NCBI RefSeq assembly: GCF_004342025.1
Contig: NZ_SLWN01000015.1
Span: 156,823 to 220,822, forward strand
Reading direction: 5' to 3'
Length of the DNA: 64,000 nucleotides
Source of the DNA: Kribbella steppae
GTDB taxonomy: Bacteria; Actinomycetota; Actinomycetes; Propionibacteriales; Kribbellaceae
Of this stretch, positions 16,588 to 25,649 are shown in pieces. The notes below the pieces were generated by a model. That model searched no databases, had not been told where the DNA came from, and was given only the letters and a program-made list of their open reading frames with translations. A program made the position numbers and the translations under genes. Position 1 is the stretch's first letter. Each line of letters begins with the position of its first letter.

Positions 16588-17547
16588 GTGCGTGGTTCTC
16601 TGGGTGGAGTGCGGAGTGTTCCAGGGGTAGTGGCGGTGCTCGGGCTGTTGCTGGGGGTGGCAGCCTGCAGCGACGAGCCAGGAGTTGCAGCACCAGGTGC
16701 TTCTCCCCCGCCATCGGCTAGCCCATCGCCGAGTACTCCGCTGCCCCCTACTGATGGGGACCTGCCGCGGGGTGGGCGGACAATCTTCCCGAAGTACCAG
16801 CTCGTCGGGTACGTCGGGATGCCCGGCTCACCCGCACTCGGTCCACTCGACAAGGACTTGGTGACGAAGGCGGCAAGGCTGGAGAAGCTGTCTCGTGCGT
16901 ACGCCGCCGGCCGCACACCGCTACCGGTGATGGAACTGATCACCGTGGTCGCGAAGGCATCACCCGGCAAGGACCGGATGTACCGCGGCCGCCTGCCCGA
17001 CGCGAAGATCCAGGAGTACCTGACCGTCGCACGCAAGCATCGGATGCTGTTGCTGCTCGACATCCAGCCGGGCCGAGCCAAGATCCTGCCCGAGGTGAAA
17101 CGGCTCGAACGCTGGCTCAAGGAACCGGACGTCGGGCTCGCCTTCGATCCCGAATGGGCGGTCGGGCCGAACCAGGTCCCCGGCCGCGTCTTCGGCCGTA
17201 CGACGGGCGCCGAGCTCGACAGCATCGCGTCGTACCTCTCGGGGCTCGTGCAGGCTCACGAACTGCCGGAGAAGGTGTTCGTCTTTCACCAGCTGTCGAC
17301 CAGGATCGTGACCGGGGAGCAGGCGCTGAAGAAGCATCCGGGCGTGGTGACGATCAAGTCGGTGGACGGGATCGGTGCCCGCGAGGACAAGGTGAAGACG
17401 TGGGGCAAGGTGACCGCGAACCTGCCGGCCGGAGTGCATGCCGGGTTCAAGCTGTTCTCCACCGAGGACGCCCGGCACGGTCCGTTGATGACACCGGCGC
17501 AGGTGCTGGCGCTGCGGCCGCGACCGGAGTTCGTCGTGTACGAATAG
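16588..17547 (+). CDS. Putative lipoprotein of unknown function
   Basis: A 319-residue protein with a lipoprotein signal peptide: hydrophobic VVAVLGLLLGVAAC with the lipobox cysteine in GVAAC, followed by a Pro/Ser/Ala-rich linker (~30-60) and a globular domain with FDPEWAVG and VFVFHQLS. The domain looks like a TIM-barrel-type fold related to actinobacterial secreted proteins, but the family is not recognised with confidence. The start is uncertain: GTG at 16588 or GTG at 16609. It lies 21 bp after the adenosine deaminase and may share its transcript; it converges on prmC with a 34-bp gap. Confidence 0.7.
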   Translation: MRGSLGGVRSVPGVVAVLGLLLGVAACSDEPGVAAPGASPPPSASPSPSTPLPPTDGDLPRGGRTIFPKYQLVGYVGMPGSPALGPLDKDLVTKAARLEKLSRAYAAGRTPLPVMELITVVAKASPGKDRMYRGRLPDAKIQEYLTVARKHRMLLLLDIQPGRAKILPEVKRLERWLKEPDVGLAFDPEWAVGPNQVPGRVFGRTTGAELDSIASYLSGLVQAHELPEKVFVFHQLSTRIVTGEQALKKHPGVVTIKSVDGIGAREDKVKTWGKVTANLPAGVHAGFKLFSTEDARHGPLMTPAQVLALRPRPEFVVYE

Positions 17548-17581
17548 GGGATGCAGCTTGCCTCACAGGATCTGGCCCGGC

Positions 17582-18409
17582 CTAGATCCTTCGGCCAGTC
17601 GCGAAGCGGGGGCGGGCGGCGAGGTCCGGCTGGTCGCGGACCTCGGTGAACAGGCCGGTGGCGGCGAAGACGGCGGGGGCGGATTCGCCCTGGACGTCGG
17701 CGTGTTCGCAGGCGAACCAGCCACCGGGCTTGAGCAGCCGGCCCGCGGTGGCGGCGACGACCTTGATCTCGTCGAGGCCGTCGTCACCGGACCACAAGGC
17801 CAATGCTGGGTCGTGATCGCGGACTTCCGCGGTGACGGATTCCCAAGCAGTCAAAGGGATGTACGGCGGGTTGGAGATCACCGCGTCCACTTGGCCGCCG
17901 AACTCCGGCAGGCACCCGTCGATGTCGCCCTCATGCAGTTCAGCACCGGTACCCGCGAGATTGCGACGCGCCCAGACACACGCATCCGGCGACAGCTCGA
18001 CCGCATGTACGACGCTGTCCGGCCGCTCGGTCGCCACCGCACCGGCGATCGCACCCGAGCCGGTACACAGATCCACCACCAGCGGTTCCTTGACGTTTGC
18101 CAGCCGGTCGAGGATCCAGCCGACCATCACCTCGGTCTCCGGCCTCGGCACGAAGACCCCGGGCCCGACTGCGAGCTCCCGGTAGCGGAAGGCCGCCGTA
18201 CCGGTCAGATGCTGGAGTGGTTCGCGGGCGGCCCGACGTGCGATCAACTCGTCGTACACCCGCCGCTGGTCACCGGTGGGTTCGGCCAGGTTCAGCCGGC
18301 TGCTGCCGGTGACGAACGCGAGGAGTTCCGCGGCGTCGAAGTCCGGTGAGGCGACGCCTGCTTCCCGGAGTCGTGCGGTCGCCTCGATGAGCAGCGACTT
18401 GGTGGTCAC
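17582..18409 (-). CDS. prmC: Release factor glutamine methyltransferase
   Basis: A 275-residue SAM-dependent methyltransferase. The N-terminal helical domain recognises release factors; the catalytic domain has the SAM motif VVDLCTGSG (111-119) and the active-site motif NPPY (180-183). It methylates the glutamine of the GGQ motif in RF1 and RF2. The GTG start overlaps the prfA stop in a GTGA arrangement, directly coupling enzyme and substrate. Confidence 0.95.
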   Translation of the reverse strand: MTTKSLLIEATARLREAGVASPDFDAAELLAFVTGSSRLNLAEPTGDQRRVYDELIARRAAREPLQHLTGTAAFRYRELAVGPGVFVPRPETEVMVGWILDRLANVKEPLVVDLCTGSGAIAGAVATERPDSVVHAVELSPDACVWARRNLAGTGAELHEGDIDGCLPEFGGQVDAVISNPPYIPLTAWESVTAEVRDHDPALALWSGDDGLDEIKVVAATAGRLLKPGGWFACEHADVQGESAPAVFAATGLFTEVRDQPDLAARPRFATGRRI

Positions 18410-19482
18410 TGTGCCTCGACGGCCTCGAGCCGGGCAGCGAGATCGGCGTCGGTCAGGGCCTGGATCACCGGCGCCAGCTCGCCACCGAGGACCTGGTCGA
18501 GGTTGTGCGCCTTGTAGCCGACGCGGTGGTCGGAGAACCGGTTCTCCGGGAAGTTGTACGTGCGGATCCGCTCGGACCGGTCGACGGTCCGGATCTGCAG
18601 GCGGCGGGCGTCCGAGGCCTCCTGGTCGGCGGCCTCCTGCGCGGCCGCGAGCAGCCGGGATCGCAGTACGCGCATGGCCTGCTCACGGTTCTGCAGCTGG
18701 GACTTCTCGTTCTGCATCGACACCACGATGCCGGTCGGCAGGTGGGTGATCCGGACCGCGGAGTCGGTCGTGTTCACACTCTGCCCACCGGGACCGGACG
18801 ACCGGAACACGTCGATGCGCAGGTCGTTCGGGTCGATCTCGACGTCGACGTCCTCGGCCTCCGGCAGCACCAGCACACCGGCCGCCGAGGTGTGGATCCG
18901 GCCCTGCGACTCGGTCACCGGCACCCGCTGGACCCGGTGCACCCCGCCCTCGAACTTGAGTTTCGCGTACGGCGCCTCACCCGGCTCCGGCGTACCTTTC
19001 GCCTTCACCGCGACGGTGATCGACTTGTATCCGCCCAGGTCGGACTCGGCCGAGTCGAGGACCTCGGTCTTCCAGTGCTGCGACTCGGCGTACTTCAGGT
19101 ACATCTTCAGCAGGTCGCCGGCGAACAGCGCGGACTCGTCGCCGCCCTCACCGGCCTTGATCTCGAGGATCGCGTCCTTGTCGTCACTCGGGTCGCGCGG
19201 GACCAGCAGCACCTGCAGCTTCTCCGCCAGCTCGTCGCGGCGGGCCGCCAGCTTGGTGGCCTCCTCGGCGAACGCCGGGTCCTCGGCCGCGAGCTCACGG
19301 GCCGCCTCGATGTCGTCGCTGGTCTGCAGCCATTCGGCGTACGTGCGCACCACCGGGGCGAGCGCGGCGTACCGCTTGCCGACCCTGCGGGCATTGGCCT
19401 GGTCGGAGTGCAACTCCGGATCCGACATCTGCCGCTCCAGCTCGGCGTACTCCGCCTTGAGCGTCTGAACCGCCTCGAACAT
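18406..19482 (-). CDS. prfA: Peptide chain release factor 1
   Basis: A 358-residue class I release factor that ends translation at UAA and UAG. The codon-recognition PxT tripeptide is PVT (188-190) and the catalytic GGQ is at 232-234 in SSGPGGQSVNTTDS. The start is the ATG at 19480-19482, preceded by GGGAGGA; an upstream GTG would add 12 residues without similarity. It is followed by prmC with a 4-base overlap. Confidence 0.97.
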   Translation of the reverse strand: MFEAVQTLKAEYAELERQMSDPELHSDQANARRVGKRYAALAPVVRTYAEWLQTSDDIEAARELAAEDPAFAEEATKLAARRDELAEKLQVLLVPRDPSDDKDAILEIKAGEGGDESALFAGDLLKMYLKYAESQHWKTEVLDSAESDLGGYKSITVAVKAKGTPEPGEAPYAKLKFEGGVHRVQRVPVTESQGRIHTSAAGVLVLPEAEDVDVEIDPNDLRIDVFRSSGPGGQSVNTTDSAVRITHLPTGIVVSMQNEKSQLQNREQAMRVLRSRLLAAAQEAADQEASDARRLQIRTVDRSERIRTYNFPENRFSDHRVGYKAHNLDQVLGGELAPVIQALTDADLAARLEAVEAQ

Positions 19483-19521
19483 CCCGCACTCCTCCCTTCG
19501 AAACCTGTCTGACAACACAAA

Positions 19522-19566
19522 CCGCGCGCCGGTCCACGGAGCGTGAGCTCGCGGACCGGCGCGCGG
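19522..19566 (-). terminator. Strong GC hairpin between rpmE and prfA
   Basis: The arms CCGCGCGCCGGTCC (19522-19535) and GGACCGGCGCGCGG (19553-19566) are perfect 14-bp complements with a 17-base loop. It starts nine bases after the rpmE stop. There is no clear T-run, which is usual for actinobacterial terminators; it may act as an attenuator between rpmE and prfA rather than a full stop. Confidence 0.7.
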
Positions 19567-19574
19567 TGAGGTCG

Positions 19575-19781
19575 CTACTTCTTCGCGTACCGCTTCTCGA
19601 AGCGGGCCACCCGGCCACCGGTGTCGAGAATCTTCTGCTTACCGGTGTAGAAGGGGTGGCACTGCGAGCAGACGTCGGCGTGGATCACGCCGTTCTCCGC
19701 GGTCGAGCGCGTGGTGAACGTGGCGCCACAGGTGCAGGTCACCGTGGTGTCGACGTACGTCGGGTGGATGTCGCTCTTCAA
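19575..19781 (-). CDS. rpmE: 50S ribosomal protein bL31 (zinc-binding form)
   Basis: 68 residues, with four cysteines at 16, 18, 38 and 41 forming the zinc site, so this is the C+ form that acts as a zinc reservoir; zinc-starved actinobacteria often switch to a C- paralogue. The start is a TTG at 19779-19781 giving MKSDIHPTYV, with AGGAGA as ribosome-binding site; the frame remains open upstream without similarity. It sits between rho and prfA as usual. Confidence 0.95.
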   Translation of the reverse strand: MKSDIHPTYVDTTVTCTCGATFTTRSTAENGVIHADVCSQCHPFYTGKQKILDTGGRVARFEKRYAKK

Positions 19782-19906
19782 GGGTTCTCCTAGGTTCAGG
19801 TGCCCCGGGTCGCCCGCGGATGCGGACGTGAACCGGAACCAACAAACTAGTTTGCCATCCCAGGCAGGTTTCGGGCGAATCGCCCCGGTCACCCGGGGCG
19901 ATCACC

Positions 19907-21991
19907 TCAGTTGCCGTCGTCGGTGCTGCGACCGCCCGCCGAGGGGGTGGTCTTGTTCACCTGGAGCAGGAACTCGATATTCGACTTGCTCTCCTTGAGC
20001 TTGCCGATCAGGAGCTCGAGCGCCGCCTGGCCGTCCAGCGCGGACAGCACCCGGCGGAGCTTCCAGACCACCTGGGTCTCGTCCTTGCTCATCAGCAGTT
20101 CCTCGCGGCGCGTGCCGGAGGCGACCACGTCGATGGCCGGGAAGATGCGCCGGTCGGCGAACTCGCGGCGCAGCCGCAGCTCCATGTTGCCGGTGCCCTT
20201 GAACTCCTCGAAGATGACCTCGTCCATCTTGGAGCCGGTCTCGATCAGCGCGGTGGCCAGGATGGTCAGCGAGCCGCCGTCCTCGATGTTGCGGGCCGCA
20301 CCGAAGAACCGCTTCGGCGGGTACAGCGCCGAGGAGTCGACACCACCGGACAGGATCCGGCCGCTGGCCGGTGCCGCGATGTTGTACGCCCGGCCCAGCC
20401 GGGTGATCGAGTCGAGCAGGACGACGACGTCGTGGCCCAGCTCGACCAGGCGCTTGGCCCGCTCGATCGCCAGCTCCGCGACCGTGGTGTGGTCGTCGGC
20501 CGGCCGGTCGAAGGTCGAGGCGATGACCTCGCCCTTGACGGTGCGCTGCATGTCGGTGACCTCTTCGGGCCGCTCGTCCACCAGCACCACCATCAGGTGC
20601 ACTTCGGGGTTGTTCGTGGTGATCGCGTTCGCCAGCGCCTGCAGCACCATCGTCTTACCGGCCTTCGGCGGCGAGACGATCAGGCCGCGCTGGCCCTTGC
20701 CGATCGGGCTGACGATGTCGACGATCCGGGTGGTGAGCACCCCGGGCTCGGTCTCCAGGCGGAGCCGCTCGGTCGCGTACAGCGGAGTCAGCTTGTTGAA
20801 GTCCTGCCGCTGCTTGGCGATCTCCGGGTCCGACCCGTTCACGGTGTCGATCCGGACCAGCGGGTTGAACTTCTCCTTGCGCTCACCCTCCTGCGGCTGC
20901 TTCACCGCACCGGTGATCGCGTCACCCTTGCGCAGGCCGTACCGCTTCACCATCGACAGGGCGACGTACACGTCGTTCGGGCCGGGCAGGTAGCCGCTGG
21001 TCCGGACGAACGCGTAGTTGTCCAGTACGTCGAGGATGCCGGCCGCCGGGACGAGAACGTCGTCCTCGCTGATCGTCGGCTCCGGGTCGAACCGCTCACC
21101 GCGACCGCGGTTGCGGGTGTTGTCCCGAGGAGCCGGGCTGCCGTCGCGGTTGCGGTCCCGGTCGCGGCCCCGGCGGCGCCGGCGACGGCCCTCGCCTTCC
21201 TCGCCGCGGTCGTTCTGGTCCTGCCGGTTGCGGTTGTCGCCGCGCTGGTCGCGCTGGCTGTCACCGCGGTTGTCGCGGTTCTGCCCGTCCCGGTCGCGGT
21301 TGGCGTCGCGGTTGCCGTCCCGGTTCTGGTTGTCCCGGTTGCGGTCGCGGTTCTGCTCGCCGCGGTCGCCGCGGCTGTCCCGCTGGCTGTCGCGGGTCTG
21401 GCCGTCGCGGGTCTGGCTGTCCCGGCCCTGGCTGTCGCGGTTGTCCCGGTTCTGGTTGTCCCGGTTGCGGTCGCGGCTCCGGCTGTCGCGGTTCTCCGCG
21501 GGCTCGGCGACGGTGGTGCCGTTCTGCGTCGCGACCTCGGCGGCGGGCGCCTCGGCGGCGACGGCCGGCGCGGCGGCGGGTGCGGCAGCGGCGGTCGTCT
21601 CAGCGGCCGCGGCGCCGTTCTGGCCGGAGTCCTTCTCGGCCGCGGCGCGGGTCCGGCGGCTACCGCCCTCCCGCTTGGCCGGGGCGTCGGCCTTGGCCGC
21701 GGGCGCCTCGGCGGCACCCTCGTCCAGGGTCGGCTGGCTCGCCTTCGGGCGGGATCCGCCCGTCGAGCCACCCGCCTGGGCGGCCTTGATCGCCTCGATC
21801 AGCTGGCCCTTGCGCAGCGCGCCGGTGCCCTTGATGCCCAGCGTCCCGGCGAGCTGCTTGAGCTCGGGGAGCAGCATGCCCTCGAGGCCGCCTCCGGTCT
21901 TCCGGCGACGCGTCGCGGTGGTCGCCGCAGCATCGGTACCCGGGGCCGGCGTGGTGCCGGCGCCGCTGGAGGCTTCAACAGTTTCTGTCAC
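19907..21991 (-). CDS. rho: Transcription termination factor Rho with large Arg/Asp/Asn-rich insert
   Basis: A 694-residue hexameric RNA helicase. A Rho_N-like helical segment (LPELKQLAGTLGIKGTGALR) is followed by an Ala-rich linker and a ~150-residue insert of RD, NRD and RDNQ repeats, then the RNA-binding OB fold (YLPGPNDVYVALSMVKRYGL). The ATPase has Walker A SPPKAGKT (~439-446) and Walker B DVVVLLDSITRLGRAYN. Basic, disordered N-terminal inserts are typical of actinobacterial Rho and increase RNA affinity on GC-rich transcripts. The start is the GTG at 21991 after GGAAGG. It ends about 125 bp upstream of rpmE. Confidence 0.96.
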   Translation of the reverse strand: MTETVEASSGAGTTPAPGTDAAATTATRRRKTGGGLEGMLLPELKQLAGTLGIKGTGALRKGQLIEAIKAAQAGGSTGGSRPKASQPTLDEGAAEAPAAKADAPAKREGGSRRTRAAAEKDSGQNGAAAAETTAAAAPAAAPAVAAEAPAAEVATQNGTTVAEPAENRDSRSRDRNRDNQNRDNRDSQGRDSQTRDGQTRDSQRDSRGDRGEQNRDRNRDNQNRDGNRDANRDRDGQNRDNRGDSQRDQRGDNRNRQDQNDRGEEGEGRRRRRRGRDRDRNRDGSPAPRDNTRNRGRGERFDPEPTISEDDVLVPAAGILDVLDNYAFVRTSGYLPGPNDVYVALSMVKRYGLRKGDAITGAVKQPQEGERKEKFNPLVRIDTVNGSDPEIAKQRQDFNKLTPLYATERLRLETEPGVLTTRIVDIVSPIGKGQRGLIVSPPKAGKTMVLQALANAITTNNPEVHLMVVLVDERPEEVTDMQRTVKGEVIASTFDRPADDHTTVAELAIERAKRLVELGHDVVVLLDSITRLGRAYNIAAPASGRILSGGVDSSALYPPKRFFGAARNIEDGGSLTILATALIETGSKMDEVIFEEFKGTGNMELRLRREFADRRIFPAIDVVASGTRREELLMSKDETQVVWKLRRVLSALDGQAALELLIGKLKESKSNIEFLLQVNKTTPSAGGRSTDDGN
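21060..21500. repeat. Degenerate Arg/Asp/Asn-coding repeats inside rho
   Basis: Short irregular repeats built around CGGTTGTCGCGG- and CGGTCGCGG-like units encode RDNRD, NRDNQ and RDSQ motifs. They are in frame and form the low-complexity RNA-binding insert of Rho. Unit length varies, so they do not form a regular tandem array. Confidence 0.85.
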
Positions 21992-22137
21992 GTGAGGTCC
22001 TTCCCACACGGATCGTCGGTGTCAGATGTGCGCACCGACCGTTTCATCACCCACGACCGACGCGGTGCCGACTGTTCCGGCTGCGCGGCGACATGGGTAT
22101 CAAGAGGCTCTCGCTCGATCTGAGTCCCCTCGGACAT
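21988..22137 (-). CDS. Possible 49-residue leader ORF overlapping rho
   Basis: A short frame begins at the ATG at 22135-22137 and ends in a TGA that shares four bases with the rho GTG (GTGA). The product is hydrophilic and unlike known proteins. The putative ribosome-binding site GGAG touches the ATG, which is unfavourable. The whole 354-bp gap from 21992 to 22345 otherwise holds only the rho 5' leader. Coupled translation of a leader could control rho, but no conservation can be checked here. Confidence 0.25.
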   Translation of the reverse strand: MSEGTQIEREPLDTHVAAQPEQSAPRRSWVMKRSVRTSDTDDPCGKDLT

Positions 22138-22257
22138 CTCCGGCGCAGGCGGCGCAAGTTCAGATCCACAGGAGGGTCGCCACACAACACAGGGTGCCGG
22201 GAGCACAGCCCGGATCGTGACGAGAGTTCACCGATCACCTGGAGGGGATCGGGTGAG

Positions 22258-22270
22258 TCGAGACTAGCAC
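22258..22270 (-). promoter_or_regulatory. Possible extended -10 element for rho
   Basis: On the minus strand TGCTAGTCT resembles an extended -10 (TGN-TANNNT). It lies ~270 bp upstream of the rho start, which would give a long 5' leader, common for autoregulated rho genes. No good -35 is seen at the expected distance. Confidence 0.25.
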
Positions 22271-22345
22271 CACTACGGGTCGTTCTGCTGACTCGAGGGG
22301 TACAACGCGTGTCAGTTCCCGATCATTCCCGCCCGGCCCGCGGTT

Positions 22346-23266
22346 CTACCCCGCCTCCAGCGACCAGACCTGTACGCCGACTGGATCGATGGCCAGCTCG
22401 TACCGCGTCCAGCCGTCCGGCGGAGGCGGCGGCGGCGCCGTCCGCGCCCCGTCTGGGCGGCCCAGTACGACGACGGTCGGCCCGGCACCGCTCACAATCG
22501 CCGGCAATCCGCTCCCCCGCAGCTTGTGGACGAGCGCCAGACTCTCCGGCATCGCCGGCTCGCGGTACTCCTGATGCAGCTGATCCTCGGTCGCCGTCAG
22601 CAGCAACTCCGGTCGTCCCGTCAACGCCGCGACGAGCAAGGCAGCCTTCCCCGCATTCGCCGCCGCAGCACTGTGAGGTACGACGCTCGGCAGCAACCCG
22701 CGCGCCTCCTTTGTCAGCACGCGGTTGTCGGGTACATAGGCAACCGCGGCCAAACCCTCGACCGCCTCCAGCCGAACGGCCCGCCCCGTTTCCCCTTCTG
22801 TCCAAGCGATCGTGAAGCCACCCAGCGCGGCCGCGGCCACGTTGTCCGGGTGCCCTTCGATCTCGTTCGCCAGTACGACGAGCCGCTCACGATCCACCGG
22901 TTCACCGGCCAGCCCGTACGCCGCCGCGAGACCGCCGACGATCGCGGCCGACGACGAGCCGAGCCCGCGCCCGTGCGGAATCCGGTTCTCGCAGCGCAGC
23001 GTGAACCCGGGCACCGAAGCACCCAGTGCCTCGAGCCCGCGACGGATAGACCGCACGACGAGATGCGACTCGTCCAGCGGCACCTCGCCTTCGCCGGACC
23101 CGGTCACCTCGACCGTGACGCCGGATCCGCCCGGCGTCACGATCAGGTCGTCGTACAAGGTCAGCGCCAGTCCGAGCGCGTCGAAGCCGGGGCCCAGGTT
23201 GGCGCTCGTCGCCGGGACCCGGACCCGCACCTGGTCGCAGGGCCGGCGGTCGTCCTTGGTCTCCAC
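22346..23266 (-). CDS. thrB: Homoserine kinase
   Basis: A 306-residue GHMP-family kinase that phosphorylates L-homoserine with ATP in threonine synthesis. The N-terminal motif VPATSANLGPGFDALG and the phosphate-binding loop PHGRGLGSSSAA (97-108) are intact, as is the C-terminal GSGLPAIVSGAGPTV. It starts with GTG, 10 bp after thrC, and is the last gene of the hom-thrC-thrB group; rho follows after a 354-bp leader. A Pro-rich loop (APPPPPPDGW) near residue 280 is unusual but in frame. Confidence 0.95.
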   Translation of the reverse strand: METKDDRRPCDQVRVRVPATSANLGPGFDALGLALTLYDDLIVTPGGSGVTVEVTGSGEGEVPLDESHLVVRSIRRGLEALGASVPGFTLRCENRIPHGRGLGSSSAAIVGGLAAAYGLAGEPVDRERLVVLANEIEGHPDNVAAAALGGFTIAWTEGETGRAVRLEAVEGLAAVAYVPDNRVLTKEARGLLPSVVPHSAAAANAGKAALLVAALTGRPELLLTATEDQLHQEYREPAMPESLALVHKLRGSGLPAIVSGAGPTVVVLGRPDGARTAPPPPPPDGWTRYELAIDPVGVQVWSLEAG

Positions 23267-23276
23267 CGCGAGGCCG

Positions 23277-24353
23277 TCAGATCAGGCCGGCGACGCGGGC
23301 GACGGCGTCGGTGTCGGCAGGGGTGACCGGGGACTCGATCACCTTGGCGTGGTCGAGTGCGGTGTCGATGTCCTTCAGGCCGTGGCCGGTGACGGTGATC
23401 ACCACGGTCGAGCCGCCGTCCAGCCAGCCTTGGACCTTCGCGTGCAGCAGTCCGGCGACGCCGGCCGCGGACGCGGGCTCGACGAACACACCCTCGCGGG
23501 CGGCGAGCTCACGCTGTGCGGTCAGGATCTGCTCGTCGGTGACCATCTCGATCCGGCCGCCGGACTCGTCCCGCGCGGACTCCGCCAGCGTCCAGGAGGC
23601 GGGGTTGCCGACCCGGATCGCGGTCGCCGCGGTGTCCGGCTTCTCGACGATCGCGCCGCGCACGATCGGTGCCGCGCCCTCGGCCTGGAAACCCCACATC
23701 CGCGGGGTCTTCGAGGCGAGCTTGTCCTTCGCGTACTCCTGGTAGCCCTTCCAGTAGGCCGCGATGTTGCCCGCGTTCCCGACCGGCAGCAGGTGCAGGT
23801 CCGGGGCGTCGCCGAGCGCGTCGCACACCTCGAAGGCGGCAGTCTTCTGGCCTTCCAGCCGGACCGGGTTCACCGAGTTCACCAGCGCGACCGGGTAGTG
23901 CTTGCCGAGCTCGCGGACGATCCGCAGGCAGTCGTCGAACCCGCCGTCGATCGACACCAGCTGGGCGCCGTGAACGATGGCCTGCGCCAGCTTGCCCTTC
24001 GCGATCCGGCCGGCCGGGATCAGTACCAGCGGGATCAGTCCGGCGCGGACGGCGTACGCGGCCGCGGAGGCGGAGGTGTTGCCGGTCGACGCGCAGACCA
24101 CGGCCTTGTCACCGGACTGCGCGGCGAGCGAGATCGCGACCGTCATACCGCGGTCCTTGAACGAGCCGGTCGGGTTGTTGCCCTCGACCTTGAGCCAGAC
24201 CTCGCAGTTGGTCTGCTCGCTGAGCCACTGCGCAGCCACCAGCGGCGTCCCGCCTTCGCCGAGCGTGACCACGGGAGTGTCTGCCGATACAGGCAGTCGG
24301 TCCCGGTATTCCTCGATCACGCCTTGCCATTGATGAGGCCGCTGCTGAGCCAT
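23277..24353 (-). CDS. thrC: Threonine synthase
   Basis: A 358-residue PLP enzyme converting O-phosphohomoserine to threonine. The PLP lysine is Lys66 in TGSFKDRGM, and the phosphate-binding loop is PVGNAGNIAAYWKG. The length is that of the short class found in actinobacteria. It lies 3 bp after the hom stop and 10 bp before thrB, in one operon. Confidence 0.95.
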   Translation of the reverse strand: MAQQRPHQWQGVIEEYRDRLPVSADTPVVTLGEGGTPLVAAQWLSEQTNCEVWLKVEGNNPTGSFKDRGMTVAISLAAQSGDKAVVCASTGNTSASAAAYAVRAGLIPLVLIPAGRIAKGKLAQAIVHGAQLVSIDGGFDDCLRIVRELGKHYPVALVNSVNPVRLEGQKTAAFEVCDALGDAPDLHLLPVGNAGNIAAYWKGYQEYAKDKLASKTPRMWGFQAEGAAPIVRGAIVEKPDTAATAIRVGNPASWTLAESARDESGGRIEMVTDEQILTAQRELAAREGVFVEPASAAGVAGLLHAKVQGWLDGGSTVVITVTGHGLKDIDTALDHAKVIESPVTPADTDAVARVAGLI

Positions 24354-24356
24354 TCG

Positions 24357-25649
24357 TTACTCGCCTTCTACCCGCATCACACTGCTGACTTCCCGAACGA
24401 TGTCCATGTCACGCAGGGCCTCCACGGTCGCGGACAACGCGGCGTCGGTCGCGGTGTGGGTGACCACCACCAGCTGCGCGTCGCTGCCCCGGCCCTCTTG
24501 GCGGACGGTCTGGATGGACACGTCGTGCTCCGCGAAGGCATGGGCCACCGCCGCCAGCACACCGGCCTTGTCGGCCACGTCCAGCGACACGTGATAGCGG
24601 GTCATCGCGTCGCCCATCGGCCGCACGGCCCGCTGGGTGTACGACGACTCGCCGACCCCCGGCACACCCTTGAGCCGGTTGCGCGCGGCGGACACGAGAT
24701 CCCCGAGGACTGCACTGGCCGTCGGGGCGCCGCCGGCACCACGACCATAGAACATCAGCTGGCCGGCCGCTTTGGATTCCACGAAGACCGCGTTGTACGC
24801 GTCCCGCACACTGGCCAACGGATGGCTTGCGGGGATCATCGCCGGGTACACGCGGGCGCTCACCGAGTCGGTCGCCTCGTCCAGTTCGCAGATCGCCAGC
24901 GACTTCACCACACAGCCCATCTCGCGGGCCGAGGCGATGTCGGTGGCGGACACCTCGGTGATGCCCTCCCGGTGGACGTCGGCGATGGAAACCCTTGTGT
25001 GGAAGGCCAAACTGGCCAGCAGCGCGGCCTTGGCGGCGGCGTCGAACCCCTCGATGTCCGCGGTCGGGTCGGCCTCGGCGTACCCGAGCGCCTGGGCCTC
25101 CTCCAGCGCCTCGTCGAAGCCGGCGCCGGTGGTGTCCATCTTGTCGAGGATGTAGTTCGTGGTGCCGTTGACGATGCCCATGACCCTGGTCACGTCGTCA
25201 CCGGCGAGCGACTCGCGCAGCGGCCGCAGGATCGGGATCGCCCCGGCGACGGAGGCCTCGAAGTACAGGTCGCGCTGGTACTTCTCCGCGGCGGCGAACA
25301 GCGTCGGGCCGTCCTCGGCCAGCAGCGCCTTGTTCGCCGTGATCACCGAGGCGCCGTGCTCGAGCGCGGTCAGGATCAGGCTGCGGGCGGGTTCGAGCCC
25401 GCCGATCACCTCGATGACGATGTCCAGGTCGCCCCGCTTCACCAGCGCCTGGGCGTCGGTGGTGATCAGCGCGGGGTCGACGGCGATGTCGCGCGCACGG
25501 CCCGGCCGTCGTACCGCGATCCCGGCGATCTCCAGGCGCGCACCGACGCGGGCGGCGAGGTGGTCGGCCTGCTCGGTGAGGATCCGGACCACTTCGGTCC
25601 CGACCACACCACAGCCCAGCAAGCCGACCTTCAGGGTTTTGTCGTTCAC
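24357..25649 (-). CDS. hom: Homoserine dehydrogenase with ACT domain
   Basis: A 430-residue enzyme reducing aspartate semialdehyde to homoserine. The NAD(P) loop is VGLLGCGVVGTEV, the catalytic region contains GIVNGTTNYIL and EADPTADIEGFDAA, and the last ~75 residues (YHVSLDVADKAGVLAAVAHAF) form an ACT domain, which in relatives gives feedback inhibition by threonine. The GTG start overlaps the lysA stop (GTGA). Confidence 0.95.
   Translation of the reverse strand: MNDKTLKVGLLGCGVVGTEVVRILTEQADHLAARVGARLEIAGIAVRRPGRARDIAVDPALITTDAQALVKRGDLDIVIEVIGGLEPARSLILTALEHGASVITANKALLAEDGPTLFAAAEKYQRDLYFEASVAGAIPILRPLRESLAGDDVTRVMGIVNGTTNYILDKMDTTGAGFDEALEEAQALGYAEADPTADIEGFDAAAKAALLASLAFHTRVSIADVHREGITEVSATDIASAREMGCVVKSLAICELDEATDSVSARVYPAMIPASHPLASVRDAYNAVFVESKAAGQLMFYGRGAGGAPTASAVLGDLVSAARNRLKGVPGVGESSYTQRAVRPMGDAMTRYHVSLDVADKAGVLAAVAHAFAEHDVSIQTVRQEGRGSDAQLVVVTHTATDAALSATVEALRDMDIVREVSSVMRVEGE

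Noticed and set aside
21060..21500. Repeats that might be a CRISPR array
   Set aside because: Units are short, irregular, in frame and encode Arg/Asp/Asn repeats in Rho; no spacers or cas genes.
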